The position numbers were made by a program, and so were the translations under genes. The notes under the pieces are model-generated. The model saw only the letters and a list, made by a program, of their open reading frames with translations, ran no database searches and was not told the origin of the DNA. From contig NC_091279.1 of the NCBI RefSeq assembly GCF_042100115.1, forward strand, positions 1,736,001 to 1,800,000: 64,000 nucleotides of DNA, read 5' to 3'. The DNA is from Alternaria dauci (taxonomy: Eukaryota > Ascomycota > Dothideomycetes > Pleosporales > Pleosporaceae). Positions 12,810 to 23,320 of the stretch are shown piece by piece (the first letter of the stretch is position 1; each line of letters opens with the position of its first letter).

Positions 12810-14243
12810 ATGCATTCTTCGCTCCCCTCAACGGCCCTCGTAGCCTCCCTCTTTGTATCCACTGCCTTCTCAATCCCCTCCAAATACTCGTCTTCAACCT
12901 TCGACCCCAGTAACATCATCACCCGCGATGTAGCAATAATCGGTGGAGGCTCCTCCGGCACCCACGCCGCCATAAGCCTCAAGGACGCCGGCAAAAGCCT
13001 GATAGTCATCGAGATCAAGGGTCGTCTAGGAGGACACACGGAAACCTACACCGATCCTGTAAGCGGCCGAGCACAAGACTACGGCGTTCTAGTCTACCAC
13101 AACGAGAGCACCGTCCTAGACTACTTTGCCCGCTTCGACATACCCCTCGCTATCCCAGAATTCGCCACGAACTGCGCAAACTACGACCTCAGCACCGGCC
13201 TCGAGGTCAACATCAGTGCTCCGTCGCCCGAGGAGCTCGGCGCTGGACTCGAGAAATACGGTGCTTTCCTTGCCCAATACCCAGAGCTCAACAACGGACT
13301 GTTCTTGCCGGACCCTGTTCCAGAGGATCTGACCATGCCATTTGGTGACTTTGCTATCAAATACGGTATCGAAGCTATCGTGCAAACCATGTTCAGCACG
13401 AATCAGGGTACTGGGGATATCCTCAGCATGCCAGTGTTGGAGCAGGCGCGTGTCAACGGGTTGGGTCTGATAGCGCAACTCGCTGCCAACAGTCTCATCT
13501 CCACAGCTCGACGCAATAACAGCGAGCTGTATGGCAAAGCACAGGCTGAGCTCCTTGACGCCGATAGTCTGTTGTTATCTTCTCAAGTGGTGCATTCAGA
13601 ACGCCATGAGAATGGCGTAGAACTCGTCGTCGAAACACCCGACGGCACCAAGTTGGTTCGTGCGAAAAAACTTCTCATTACCATCCCGCCCAAGTTGGAT
13701 CTCCTTGCGTGTTTTGATCTGCGCGAGCAAGAACGCAACGTCTTTGCGAGACTGATCAACGCTGGTTACTACTCCGCGCTGGTCAAGAACACGGGCCTGC
13801 CGGAAGATTTGTTCGTATACAACTACGCGCCAGACACGCCATACAATCTACCCGCAATTCCAGGCATCTACCTCATGCAACCAACCGCCATCCCCGGCGT
13901 CAAAGCAATCTACTACGGCGCTGGCGCGTCAAACGCAACATACCCTTTCTCTGACGATTTTGTCAAGGGAGAGCTCGTTGCCGGCATCAAGAGACTGCAG
14001 ACTGCAAACCCGGATAAGTTCAATGTTACAGAGCCGGAATTCGTCGTATACACGTCACATGCGCCATTCTACGTCCAGGCTACATCTGAGGATATACAGG
14101 CTGGGATTTATGACGAGATGAATGCGCTACAGGGGTTGGAAAGCACGTATTGGAGTGGAGCTGCGTTTAGGGCGCACGATAGCAGTGCGCTGTGGCAGTT
14201 TAACAAGGAGATAGTTTTGCTAATGCTGATGGAAGGGCTCTGA
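12810..14243 (+). CDS. Secreted FAD-dependent amine-oxidase-like oxidoreductase
   Basis: Single exon, 477 residues. The open frame begins upstream at 12696, but ATG 12810 gives a clean signal peptide (MHSSLPSTALVASLFVSTAFS) and follows a TATA box. A Rossmann FAD site follows: DVAIIGGGSSGTHAAISL around residues 36-53, an acidic strand end (VIEIKGRLGGHTETY), then the C-terminal FAD-contact region near YWSGAAFRAHDSSALW. From memory this layout resembles fungal flavin amine oxidoreductases of the beta-cyclopiazonate dehydrogenase type. The substrate is not known, and the signal peptide suggests it acts in the secretory path or outside the cell. It is not in an obvious biosynthetic cluster: no PKS, NRPS or P450 gene is near, although two exporters lie upstream. 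Confidence 0.8.
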   Translation: MHSSLPSTALVASLFVSTAFSIPSKYSSSTFDPSNIITRDVAIIGGGSSGTHAAISLKDAGKSLIVIEIKGRLGGHTETYTDPVSGRAQDYGVLVYHNESTVLDYFARFDIPLAIPEFATNCANYDLSTGLEVNISAPSPEELGAGLEKYGAFLAQYPELNNGLFLPDPVPEDLTMPFGDFAIKYGIEAIVQTMFSTNQGTGDILSMPVLEQARVNGLGLIAQLAANSLISTARRNNSELYGKAQAELLDADSLLLSSQVVHSERHENGVELVVETPDGTKLVRAKKLLITIPPKLDLLACFDLREQERNVFARLINAGYYSALVKNTGLPEDLFVYNYAPDTPYNLPAIPGIYLMQPTAIPGVKAIYYGAGASNATYPFSDDFVKGELVAGIKRLQTANPDKFNVTEPEFVVYTSHAPFYVQATSEDIQAGIYDEMNALQGLESTYWSGAAFRAHDSSALWQFNKEIVLLMLMEGL

Positions 14244-14330
14244 ATTTAGACATCTGGAAGGATTGACAGCATGTGGAACATCCATTTCTTCTCTTGGTAT
14301 ATACAATGCTTAACATAGGAGATGGATCGT

Positions 14331-15067
14331 TTAGTTTCGGGGCTTGGCGACCGGTGTCCATGGAGAGTACTTGGGCTTGACGCTGTCTGCCATTAGCATA
14401 CCATTGCTCCAAATCGAGTTCTGCAACGCACGTGCTGTAAGGCTTGTATCCTGAACGGCTCCATGTGAGAGTTGGCCTGTGTTCCTTTGGCTCCCAGACG
14501 CGGACCTCACGCTGCAGAAGCTTGTCTGTGGCTGGTGACTTGTCGACCATGTATGACATCCAGGCGTGCCATCCGGGCTCGATCTGGGAACTGCCACAAC
14601 GTCAGCTCTGCTCTGCGCCCCGTTGCTCAATATAACGTACGGATCGAATTCCTTGTCCTTGTAGTCGACCCAGCGGGTTCGGACTGTACCGGTCAGACGC
14701 AAGCCTTGATCTCCGAGATTCCTGATTCTTACGGGGAAGTTCCTCCTCCAAGTTCTCAAAGTACTTGTTGCCGTACTTGTCCTGGCCGATTAGGGTTCCG
14801 GCTTTGGTATCACCTGTGCCATATTAACTTCTCCCGTATCCTGCCTGCATATTCGTATCCGAGCGTACCGATGTTCTACACGTGCGGGCGACTCGATCAG
14901 CCTATCTGCGATTCAAGGTGAGGGCGCGGGGATGTGAGCGTACCGCCATTTGGTGGGCAAAGTCCTGCGGACGCGTTAGCATTGCAAGGCCAATTCACAC
15001 AGCAACTGAAGTGTACCTTGAGGCCGATTCGGCGCAGGTTGCGGAACGTTCTCATAAGCGTAGACAT
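14331..15067 (-). CDS. NDUFA12: NADH:ubiquinone oxidoreductase subunit NDUFA12 (B17.2-like), with a 7-nt microexon
   Basis: Accessory subunit of mitochondrial complex I, on the matrix side. Seven exons join to 414 nt (137 residues): 15067-15017, 14964-14944, 14875-14869, 14813-14733, 14683-14641, 14590-14432 and 14382-14331. The protein runs from MSTLMRTFRNLRRIGLK through GDTKAGTLIGQDKYGNKYF, the family signature RTRWVDYKDKEFDPSQI and WHAWMSYM, to KYSPWTPVAKPRN. Exon 3 is only AACATCG, flanked by TAG and GTACGC. Without it the 21-nt exon 2 (phase 0) cannot join exon 4 (needs one extra base); with it the junction reads NIGDTKAG, close to the expected YIGDTKAG. All introns are 49-68 nt. The neighbour PGS1 shares the 204-bp promoter. 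Confidence 0.9.
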
Positions 15068-15271
15068 GGCGGCGGTTGGTCTGTTCAGCGTCCGTGGTGC
15101 TCGTCGGATGTTGCTGCTTCGCGATTGACGGTGCCAAGCCCCGCTTTCACGCTTTACCCAAACGCGCTAGCTTGAAAGCCATCCTTGTCGCCCAACCCCC
15201 AAAGTGCATCAAAACTTCAGGAGTCGAAGCACATACCAGCAGTCGGCGTCATATCAAATCAAAGGACCAAT
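15068..15271. promoter_or_regulatory. Bidirectional promoter of NDUFA12 and PGS1
   Basis: Only 204 bp separate the two divergent start codons (15067 minus, 15272 plus). Both products are mitochondrial, so this space must hold both promoters. I could not assign a specific factor site with confidence. Confidence 0.7.
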
Positions 15272-17198
15272 ATGATAATACGGAGCTTATTACGTGCCCA
15301 GGCTCCAAAAATCGCGGGGAAGAGAACTTTCCGCATCCCCACTCGGACATTCAGAACAACGAGAAGATATTCGACTTCGAGTGCTGAGATGGCGTCACCA
15401 ATTCCTCAGAGTCAAGCGTCTATGCTTGCGACGATAACAACAGATCTGGATAAGATAGCGCCGCGATTCGAAATCCAGCCAGATCAGATTGAGATTATCC
15501 AGACGCCCGCTGAGTTCTATCAAACATTAAAGGTAGGTCGGTCTTCATTGTTGTGCCCTTTCTAGTATCCGTAACAGATGAACCACTTTCTGTTTTTATT
15601 ATGCCGTCTCTGGGGAAAGAGACGCTCATAGTTGCTCTTCATCTCCGTTCGTCACAGGCACCGCTGTGGTAGCATCACTCCATCCTGTGATGTGTTCTGC
15701 TTTTGTATCTGAATCTGCTCTTTGCCCTTCTGTACTTTGTTTGGGAACAGCGAGTCGATGCATCATCGTCATTGGACGACTCATCCTCCAGGCCATTTAG
15801 GCAAGCGCACTCACAGCGACCACATCTTATCCTAACATACACCAGGACAAAATCTCAAAAGCTCAACACCGCATCTATCTATCAACCCTCTACATCGGCA
15901 AAACCGAACACGAACTAATCTCCACAATCCGTGATGCTCTCAAACGCAATCCAGACCTCAAGGTTTCTTTTCTCACGGACGCTCTCCGTGGAACCAGAGA
16001 GACACCAAGCCCTTCAACCGCCTCTCTCATGACACCTCTCATCTCAGAATTTGGGCCAGACCGTGTAGAAGTCCGCATGTACCATACGCCCAACCTAACC
16101 GGTCTTCGAAAGAAGTACATCCCTAAACGCATCAACGAAGGCTGGGGTTTACAACACATGAAGTTATACGGTGTCGATGACGAGATCATCATGTCTGGAG
16201 CCAATCTGAGTGAAGACTACTTTACGAATCGACAGGATCGGTATCACCTATTCCGATCGAAAGATCTCACAGACTACTTCAAAAGGATACACGATGGTGT
16301 TGCGAAATTGAGTTTCGACATCCAGCCCAGCACCCAAGAAGGAAGCGGAGGCTACAACATGTCGTGGCCAACAACAAACGCCGCACCCTCACCCCTGGAC
16401 TCACCATCAAACTTCAAATCCGCCGCAGAGAAACACCTTGCCCACCTGCTCGTCCCATCAAACTCTCCCGCCGCCCTCCCTTCATCATCCCCCTCAAAAA
16501 CAGCAATCTACCCCATCCTCTCCCTTGTGCCCCTCCTCCCGTCCTCGACCGAACTGCCCGCCCTCACCAAAATCCTAACGCACCTCACTGCCCCTCCCCT
16601 CCAAAACTCCTCCTGGACCTTTACAGCCGGCTACTTCAACATGACCCCCTCATTCCGCCGCCTCCTCCTCTCGACCCGTCCCTCCTCTGGCACCGTACTC
16701 ACCGCGCACCCCCACGCCAACGGCTTCTACGGCTCAAAAGGTGTAAGCGGCATGTTGCCAGACGCATACACACATCTTGCCAAATCATTCCTTCGAAAAG
16801 TCAAACACGAGGGTTTAGCCGACAGTATCGTGCTTAAAGAGTGGAAGAAAGGTATGGTGGGGCAGGAAGGCGGGTGGACGTATCACGCCAAGGGGTTGTG
16901 GGTCACTTTCCCTTCTTCTTCCTCGTCTTCTTCTGAGGCGGAGAAGGAAGATCCTAGTTTGACGGTTATTGGAAGCAGTAACTATACGAAACGCTCTTAT
17001 GAGCTTGACTTGGAGGCCAATGTTGTTATTGCGACGTCTGATCCCGGGTTGAGGAGGAGGCTGGGCGAGGAAGTCAAGTGGTTGGGTGAACATGCGAAGC
17101 AAGTCGATGAGCAAGAGTTTGAGAAGCCGGAGAGGAAGGTTGGGATGAATGTTCGGATGGCCATGTGGGCTGTTAGGGTGTTGGGTGGAGCGTTGTGA
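15272..17198 (+). CDS. PGS1: CDP-diacylglycerol-glycerol-3-phosphate 3-phosphatidyltransferase
   Basis: Makes phosphatidylglycerol phosphate, the committed step of cardiolipin synthesis, in the mitochondrial inner membrane. Two exons (15272-15532, 15846-17198) join in phase to 537 residues. The open frame extends upstream to a TTG; ATG 15272 is the first ATG and starts a basic, Ser/Thr-rich mitochondrial presequence (MIIRSLLRAQ...RRYSTSS). Family features are STLYIGKTEHELI after the splice, a first HKD motif near residue 191 (HMKLYGVDDEIIMSGANLS) and a second near 433 (HAKGLWVTF, then GSSNYTKRSYELDLE). The intron is 313 nt, long for this window. A serine run and a proline/serine-rich linker interrupt the second half. 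Confidence 0.93.
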
Positions 17199-17499
17199 GA
17201 GAGGGATTTGGGTTTGTGCAGATAGAAGGGCATAGACTGCGGTGTAATATATGTATCAACAACCATCAAGAACGTACCACTAAATCTGTATCCATCACGG
17301 TGCAAGGAAAGAGCACTTGTGTAACATTGTACCTTTTGTTCGATTCTACATTAGGAAATACTACGTAAAAGTGTGTTGGGTATATATGCAGAAGAAAGTA
17401 AGGGGAAAACAAATCGAGTGTTTAGCTTGCGCTGCCGGATCTCTTGTATCTTTGACTCCAAGAAATCGAACTACCAAGGATTTTTTCTAATGTATCTCT
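17199..17499. other. Convergent 3' region of PGS1 and SMP3
   Basis: 301 bp between the stop codons of PGS1 (plus) and SMP3 (minus). It should hold both 3' UTRs. Nothing else is visible. Confidence 0.6.
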
Positions 17500-19236
17500 C
17501 TACTCAGAGACTGGTCCATCTTGTTCAAGTGTAGACCAACAATTCCGAGTCGCTCGCCAGATCACCAGTCCACGATCGCCGACAACGCGGCTGATGGTAT
17601 TCCAAACGCCATCGTCGGCGAAATCCATATCGTCAAGGTTGAGATGCTGGCGGTAGTTCCAGACTTCCTGTAAAGAGACTTCTTTTGATGTGTTGGGGCT
17701 CTGATATGGTATCAAAGCATGTGCTGATCGTGGTGCTACCACGTAAACGGCGCTACGATCGACCTTTGGTGGTTTCCGTGTCCGGCAAAGTGGTAGTGCT
17801 TCTTTGACCTTCTCGATCATTGTTTCGGCTGGACAGCCCATCAGGTCTACAGTCTGCAGTTCCTCGTTTTTGCCGTTCAGCAACCAAGTCGGAGGGCTGT
17901 AGGTCTTCCACCAGAACGCATGAGAAACTGGCTCGTTCGTTTTGGCAATGTTCATTTGGACTGGGACGATACCACCTTGGTGGTACACGCCCATCAAGAT
18001 ACCGAAAGCAACGTTAAAAACGACCCAAATAACAATCCAACTTTTCCTGATCCGCGGAGTAGGTATGCGTATCGAGGATAGTATTAGTGGCACCGCGGGC
18101 AGTAAAAATCGTGCTTCCTGGTGCGGGAAGATGCTGAGAAGGGCAACACCGGAAATAGCGGAGACGAGAATCATAGAGATATGCGCCCTGCGCAGGAAGA
18201 ACAGAAATGGCGTCGCCGGTCCGAGGAGTTGAGGAAGATTGACGAGGAAATGCTGGTATCGTGGGTGTATGCCATGCTGGGCAAGGTTTGCGGAATCGGA
18301 GTTGTAGCGGAAGTTGTTGAAGGGCGTAATAACAGGCGCTTTGAAGGCTTTTGAAAAGGCAAACTCGCCAGGGGTATAAAACGCCGTATCCACGCAGATA
18401 GCAAGCAAAGCTGTGAAGAGAGCGAATGTAGCCAGAAAGATTAAAGAAAATGGTCTGTCGATGTCAGTGTAAGTCGAGAAGACGACAATGACCGAGTTTG
18501 ACTTACTTGCGCTGGAAGTGAGGTAGCAAGGTTGTCGCAGGAAGAAGCAAGAATGCCGGAAAGGTAATGCGATTGAAGATGCCCACGATAACCATGAAGC
18601 CGAGAATGGACGAAGCCAGGATGCCGGAGCGCTTCTGCACCTTGCGTTAGCCGCATGTCCTAGATCGGCAAGTAGACCGAATTAGACCTACCTTATCGTC
18701 TGTTATTCTCTGGATCAACACCAGGCTCCAGAGCACCAGCAGCGTTTCGAGGCTGTTGGAGAAGGTATGTGTCTGGAACGTCCAAGTCACATAAGAAGAC
18801 GCAACGAGCATGACGGCAACGCGACGTGCGCGCGGCGAAGCGACCAGCTCATGGATGGCCCAGTCCTCCATGACGACGCTCAGCAACAGCATGAGTACGC
18901 GCAGTGTCCAGTATACGACCGACGGCGAGACATCATAGCCGAAACCCTCCGACAGCCAGCGCAAGATGTACATGGGCCAGCCATATGCCAGCCATAGCGG
19001 GAAAGTACTGCGGATGGGGTTCTCAGAGGTGAATTCCCAGGTTTTGTGGACAGGGTAGGAGAAGACGCGTCCTGGGAACAAGTTAGTCGTGGTGGCGGAA
19101 AGACAGGCAGACAGAGTCGCGACATACCGGCGATGACCTCGGGGCCCTGGAAGTTCTCGTCTGGGTGCAGGTAGCTCGGCGACAGGGCAAAGTAGATGCG
19201 CACAAGGATTAGAAAGAAGTAGACTCTCCGCCACAT
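17500..19236 (-). CDS. SMP3: GPI mannosyltransferase 4 (Smp3/PIG-Z family)
   Basis: Adds the fourth mannose, alpha-1,2-linked, to the GPI precursor in the ER lumen. Four exons (19236-19128, about 19071-18692, 18634-18507, 18454-17500) join in phase to 523 residues. The start is [16 protein letters not shown], a membrane anchor. [20 protein letters not shown] carries the HPDE motif of the GT22 mannosyltransferases in the first lumenal loop. Multiple hydrophobic helices follow, with [26 protein letters not shown] and [17 protein letters not shown], both characteristic of the family. The boundary at 19071 was set from codon phase and may be off by one base. Another GPI enzyme, LAS21, lies 11 kb away. 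Confidence 0.93.
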
Positions 19237-20467
19237 GATGGTGAAAGTTGAGGTGCGCGGTTGGAGAGAATGGCGGGGTTGCGCGGGCGCATATCTGTTT
19301 TTTGTTGTTGGTGTTGTGTGTTTGTTTGCACAAAGTGAGGCCAGCGAGCGTTTTAGTGCTGGCCTACGTCAAACATTGAGTTGCACGCGGATAGGGGGGC
19401 CGATTATCAATAGCGAATGGTGGGTAGAGTTTCGCGACTCGTGCACGGCGATGATCTGCGAACTACATCTGGCGGAAGCCCATGGTTGATATATCGGCCG
19501 TTTATCATGCGGCCTGATCAGATGCGATGTGGCAGCAACCGATCATGTCTCGGGCTCGCCCACGCCAGGGCTGTCTGGGCTCTAGGCTGCCGCTGCGGAT
19601 CCGCTATGGAGGCTGAAAGGTCACGTGGCGGAACATCACTCGAGTACGTACCTGTCTGGAGATGTGCGTGGGGACTGTGTCTCGAGTCCACGGCATACAG
19701 GCACATCTGTCATTTCAGGGCTGGCACATGATGAATCAGAGTATTCTGCTACTTCACAACGCTTCCATCTCTACTCGTCGCTGGCATACTCGGGTCGTGC
19801 ATAGGAACTTGGTTGCCATATGTTACTCACTTACAGCCAACGAGTACCAATACCAACGACAGATACTCGGTGCGCGCAATTAGCCTTAGGCATCGACTCG
19901 AGTGACTGCAAGTCCATGTCGCATTCTGGGACCTTCTGCCGGCCCAAGTGCGGCGTACAGTCATCCTCGTGCTACTCGCCCGCGGGGGTCCGCCATAGTT
20001 CGTTCTTGTTGCGCAAACATGGTACAGTCTGCTGGTCCACAAACGACCGCGCGAATTCACAGCGCCTTTCATCGCCCGCTTAGTAGCAAAGCGCGTATGC
20101 CTAACAAAGCCGTCTGCGACTGTAGACAAACCGTGGTTCTCGCGTGCATTCGCGGCTCTCTTTGACGATTGTAGCCTTGCGCCTTGCCCAATTGGTTGTT
20201 GCGCTTGGCACGCCCGAGCTTAGCTTCATTGTTGGTGTGTAGCGGAGCTGCTCGCCCGCGGTTGCCTTTCTCACCCACCAGCGCGCAAACGTGAAAGCAC
20301 AACGCCTGTGCATATATAACTCCTCACTTCCCGGGCCCGCACACTCTCCCCCAACACACCTTTTGTATCTTCATCTGCGCCTGCCGATCCAGTCCATCCG
20401 CTCGACTCCATCGACAGCTTACCCCACTTCTACAACCACCTTAATACCACATACACTAGCTACCGCA
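19237..20467. other. Divergent upstream region of SMP3 and SKP1
   Basis: 1.2 kb between divergent start codons. The SKP1-proximal 150 bp holds a TATA box (20313-20319) and a pyrimidine-rich leader (20340-20420), typical of strongly expressed fungal genes. The rest shows only short frames without support. Confidence 0.55.
20313..20319 (+). promoter_or_regulatory. TATA box of SKP1
   Basis: TATATAA lies about 150 bp before ATG 20468 and is followed by a CT-rich leader. Position and context fit a core promoter; the transcription start itself cannot be seen. Confidence 0.5.
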
Positions 20468-21027
20468 ATGGCTACCACTACTCCCGAGGGCGTCAAGCTC
20501 ATCAGCATCACCACCTCCGATGGTGTCGAGATGAAGGTCGAGCGCCCCGTCGCTGAGCGCTCCATCCTCATCAAGAACTTGCTCGAGGACCTCGGTGGTG
20601 AATCCGAGGAGTCCATTCCCATCCCTAACGTATGTCCTCCCCGCGGGATCCTTTGAGAACGCTTACTAACAAGTCGCAGGTCAACGAGGCAGTCATGAAG
20701 AAGGTTGTCGAGTGGTGCGGCCACCACAAGAACGACCCTCCCGCCACCCAGGACGACGATTCCGACTCGCGCAAGAAGTCCACCGACATCGACGAGTGGG
20801 ACCAGAAGTTTATGCAGGTCGACCAGGAGATGCTCTTCGAGATCATCCTCGCAGCCAACTACCTGGACATCAAGGCTCTTCTTGACGTAGGGTGCAAGAC
20901 TGTCGCGAACATGATCAAGGGCAAGTCCCCCGACGAGATCCGCAAGACCTTCAACATCCAGAACGACTTCACCCCCGAGGAGGAGGAGCAGATCCGCCGC
21001 GAGAACGAGTGGGCCGAGGACCGCTAA
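20468..21027 (+). CDS. SKP1: Skp1, core subunit of SCF ubiquitin ligases
   Basis: Links F-box proteins to cullin-1 in SCF E3 ligases (sconC/scon-3 in other moulds). Two exons (20468-20629, 20680-21027) join in phase to 169 residues. The 50-nt intron has the perfect branch site TACTAAC at 20664-20670. Family features are the BTB-like N-terminus ([21 protein letters not shown]), the acidic loop [51 protein letters not shown], and the C-terminal F-box-contact region ending NEWAEDR. The upstream in-frame ATG at 20291 precedes the TATA box and is not used. Confidence 0.96.
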
Positions 21028-21593
21028 AGACATGCGCCTTCTCTCGCTCGACCTCTCTCTGTACGTTTATATCGCACAGGTTTATGGACTGCGGATATTT
21101 TGATGGGTTTTGTCTCCGGCGCAGCGGAGTTCATGGGTGTGATATTTTGGCAAACGCATGATGCTGCAGCTGTCCCTGGTACAGGACTAGTGGACGCCAG
21201 CAGGTTACGAGCATCACGGTGGCTTAACTGTACGGTGCAATCAATACGTCTGTTTGCAACCTATTGCAGGTATCCCAATCAAAATATGAAATTCGCTGTC
21301 CGCTTCCTAACTGTCGTGACTGTGCATGTTGCACCGGCTCCACCAATGACGTGATTTGCGACACTGTGAATTTGCGTGTCGCATTACAGCGAATATTCAG
21401 CTCTGTTCTGGTCACAACGATTGATGATCACACAACGGAAGCTGGGTAGAATGGCATGTTGAACTGATCATCATTTCGAGTTGAGCTTATTCTTCTATAC
21501 ATTTTCGTAGCCTACGCTCGAGCTACATTTCCCAAACGCCAAATAGTAATCATGGCTGCCTCCAAAAGACGCCTCTGAAATGATCTTCATGCT
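21028..21593. other. Convergent 3' region of SKP1 and PDX1
   Basis: 566 bp between the SKP1 stop (plus) and the PDX1 stop (minus). It is expected to hold 3' UTRs. Nothing else is recognisable. Confidence 0.6.
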
Positions 21594-22698
21594 CTACCAC
21601 CCCCTCTTGGCAAGCTTCTCCTCCTCGCCCATTGTACCACAGTTGATACCAACCATGGCCTCACCCAAATCCATGCTGACTTCCATCAGCACCTTGGGGT
21701 CCTTGTAATGCGTAACAGCCTGGACAATGGCCTTTGCCCTCTTGGCCGCATCTCCAGACTTGAAGATACCGCTACCGACAAAGACACCATCGCAACCCAA
21801 CTGCATCATCAACGCAGCATCAGCAGGCGTCGCAACACCACCCGCAGCAAAGTTGACCACAGGCAGACGACCCAGCTTAGCCGTCTCCTTGAGCAGCGCA
21901 TAGTCGACCTGGAGTTCCTTTGCGTAGACGCGGAGCTCCTCCTCAGACATGCTCTTTGCGCGAGCAATCTCGCTGTTCACGGTACGCATGTGGCGGACGG
22001 CCTCGATGACGTCTCCCGTTCCGGCTTCGCCCTTTGTGCGGATCATGGCTGCGCCTTCGGAGATGCGGCGGAGGGCTTCGCCGAGGCCCCGGCAGCCGCA
22101 GACAAAGGGGATGCGGAAGGGGTGCTTGGAGACGTGGTGGACGGCGTCGGCTGGGGTCAGGACTTCGGATTCGTCAATGTAGTCGACGCCTAGGGCTTCG
22201 AGGATCTGTCCATGAGATGAGGCGTTAGCGAACGGTTCCTCGAATACTCAAAGTGCGGATCCGCCGCCTCGAGACATGGAAGAGTTGGAAAGTTGGAAAG
22301 ACGTACCTGGCATTCGACAAAGTGTCCGATTCGCGCCTTGGCCATGACGGGGATGGTGACTGTGTCCATGATCTCCTTGATCATCTTGGGGTCGCTCATA
22401 CGCGCGACGCCACCCTGGGATCGAATGTCTGCGGGCACGCGCTCGAGGGCCATGACAGCTGAAGCACCAGCTTCTTCTGCTATCCGCGCCTGTAGGAGAG
22501 GACATTGGTTAGCAATTGGTCTTGTTGCTCGAATCGAATTACTTAGGTGCCAGCATTCGAGAGACTCACTTGCTCGGCGTTGACAACGTCCATGATGACT
22601 CCGCCCTTCAACATGCGTGCCAGACCGGCCTTGACGGCAAAGTTGTTCTCGCCATCCTGTGCACCGTGGCCGTTCGTGGTGGGGAGTTCAGTTGCCAT
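21594..22698 (-). CDS. PDX1: Pyridoxal 5'-phosphate synthase, PdxS/Snz subunit
   Basis: Builds PLP from ribose 5-phosphate, glyceraldehyde 3-phosphate and ammonia supplied by the Sno/PdxT glutaminase (not in this window). Three exons (22698-22570, 22489-22307, 22205-21594) join in phase to 307 residues, the usual length. Visible are [19 protein letters not shown], then [23 protein letters not shown], the catalytic-lysine region [12 protein letters not shown], the phosphate loop [16 protein letters not shown] and the second site [30 protein letters not shown] complete, normal-looking enzyme of the cytosol. Confidence 0.97.
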
Positions 22699-23320
22699 TG
22701 TGACGTGTTGTGTTGTAAATGAAGTGATGTGGAAATAATGTGAGGTAGGGTCAGTCAATTAGTAGTAACGTAGAGTAGAGTGGTATCACAGACGATGAAG
22801 AATTAAAGTCAAAGTAAGAGAACACGAGGTGAGATCGTGAGTCAAAGTCAAACGCGATGTATTACCTGTACATGTACCCGCGGCATCGTAATATTTTTTT
22901 GCCTGTCTAAGGTCCCTACATCCCGCCCTTCGCAGCTCGGAGGTTGCCCCGCCATGGTCCGCGGCGGCGCGACAACGTCTAGACCCCGCTGCGCGCCTTT
23001 TGACACATGCGATGCCTGTACGCCAATCAGCCGTCGGGAAAGTGCGTACTAGGGCCGTGAATTGCCGTCGCTTAGTCAGATGATTTGTATGGTTTCATTT
23101 GGTCTGCAGTGGCCGTTGCTGAGATAGGTACAAGTTGAACCGTCATCTGATGTTATTTCGGGCCGAGTGGGGGCAATGGCTCATCCTGGACCCTGAGAGA
23201 ACACTGGAGACGCTGGTAACGCCAGGCTCCATGCATGCTGCTGTATACACTACTAACGCTGTAAGTATGCCAATGCCGTGCCAATCCCGAAGACTCCCTT
23301 GATGCTGGCACCCTAATTCT
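22699..23320. other. Upstream region of PDX1
   Basis: 622 bp between the aminopeptidase P stop (23321) and the PDX1 start (22698), both on the minus strand. It should hold the PDX1 promoter and the 3' UTR of its neighbour. No distinct element assigned. Confidence 0.55.

Noticed and set aside
17336..17350. GTTCGATTC resembling a tRNA B box
   Set aside because: No matching A box, acceptor stem or anticodon arm can be folded around it.
20419..21033. 204-codon antisense frame over SKP1
   Set aside because: Mirror image of the conserved SKP1 coding sequence; the Leu/Val-rich protein is a by-product of codon bias on the real strand.
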